A stretch of 5,120 bases of DNA, taken from Bacteroidales bacterium. Lineage in GTDB: Bacteria; Bacteroidota; Bacteroidia; Bacteroidales; DYOH01. The translations under genes and the position numbers were made by a program. The notes beneath the pieces were generated by a model. That model was not told the DNA's origin. It was given only the letters and a program-made list of their open reading frames with translations, and ran no database searches. Of this stretch, positions 4,916-5,120 are shown in pieces (the first letter of the stretch is position 1; each line of letters starts with the position of its first letter). Location of the stretch: contig DAOVUO010000248.1 in NCBI GenBank assembly GCA_030632545.1, forward strand, positions 1 through 5,120, written 5' to 3'.

Positions 4916-4974
4916 GACTCAAATACAAAGCGTGAAATTATAATGGAAGAACAAAATAAAATAGAAATATATCA
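4916..4974 (+). repeat. hsdM-tail / rhuM-start direct repeat, copy 3 (hsdM relic)
   Basis: This is the third copy of the block, 917 bp after the second. Positions 4917-4943 again read TQIQSVKL and stop. Differences from hsdM are acg to act and gta to gtg, again silent. It begins directly after the TAG of rhuM copy 3 and feeds into the ATG of copy 4 through TAATG. Confidence 0.9.
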
Positions 4975-5120
4975 GAGTAAAGATAAGCAAGCTGTTGTTA
5001 AAGTTCAGTTTGAGCAGGAAACTGTTTGGCTTAATCGACATCAATTAGCTACACTTTTTGACAGAGATGTTAAAACCATTGGTAAGCATATTAACAATGT
5101 GTTTAAAGAAGGTGAATTAG
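4943..5120 (+). CDS. RhuM-family protein, 5' end only (array copy 4, runs off window)
   Basis: The first 59 residues (MEEQNKIEIYQSKDKQAVVK to FKEGEL) are visible and the gene continues past the window edge. From 4992 to the end it is identical base for base to copy 1 (3538-3666, 129 bp). Five differences cluster just before that, at 4975-4991. It therefore carries the same predicted recognition helix as copy 1 (RDVKTIGKHINNV). Being last in the visible array, it may be the full-length ancestral gene from which the truncated copies derive, but its 3' half is not visible. It starts 27 nt after copy 3 at a TAATG with the hsdM relic. Confidence 0.85.
   Translation, partial: MEEQNKIEIYQSKDKQAVVKVQFEQETVWLNRHQLATLFDRDVKTIGKHINNVFKEGEL

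Noticed and set aside
3462..5120. CRISPR-like or integron-like array
   Set aside because: The repeat spacing (537 and 917 bp) and coding content do not fit CRISPR. No integrase or attC-type site is visible; the only shared boundary is the hsdM tail.
3489..5120. One of the array genes being hsdS
   Set aside because: None has the size or the paired target-recognition and coiled-coil layout of HsdS; all match the RhuM N-terminal pattern.

Overview
The window looks like chromosome from a Bacteroidota bacterium (Flavobacteriia/Cytophagia-like). It is AT-rich, the genes lack clear Shine-Dalgarno sequences, and the encoded proteins are of types common in that phylum. This assignment is inference, because no rRNA or marker gene is present.

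Layout. Positions 1-1143 hold no convincing gene but are rich in repeats. There is a pair of 30-bp repeats (30-89), about five 42-bp tandem units (95-304) whose middle unit holds a perfect 16-bp-arm hairpin, a 17-bp-stem hairpin (325-362), a 236-bp MITE-like element with nested inverted repeats (536-771), and a wide 14-bp inverted repeat (953-1034). Two short reading frames follow (1144-1290 and 1332-1484); the second ends 10 nt before a complete type I restriction-modification methyltransferase gene, hsdM (1495-3489).

Downstream of hsdM, where hsdS would be expected at once or after an accessory gene, there is a head-to-tail array of RhuM-family genes. Three are short (169, 132 and 163 aa) and the fourth runs off the end (4943-5120). 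hsdM overlaps rhuM copy 1, and copy 2 overlaps copy 3, by TAATG stop/start junctions. Copies 2 and 4 instead begin at a TAATG whose TAA belongs to a relic of the hsdM 3' end, repeated at 3999 and 4916. The array therefore looks like cassettes inserted or duplicated exactly at the hsdM tail, probably in front of a full-length rhuM gene that continues past the window.

The most notable signal is inside the rhuM copies. Each complete copy carries a perfect DNA palindrome just after the predicted winged-helix DNA-binding segment. The palindrome sequences are unrelated, but each is centred on the third base of the same aligned codon. The recognition-helix segment also differs between copies. This suggests DNA-binding modules that each carry their own binding site inside the gene, linked to a type I R-M locus. 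The structures are seen directly; the operator role is inference.
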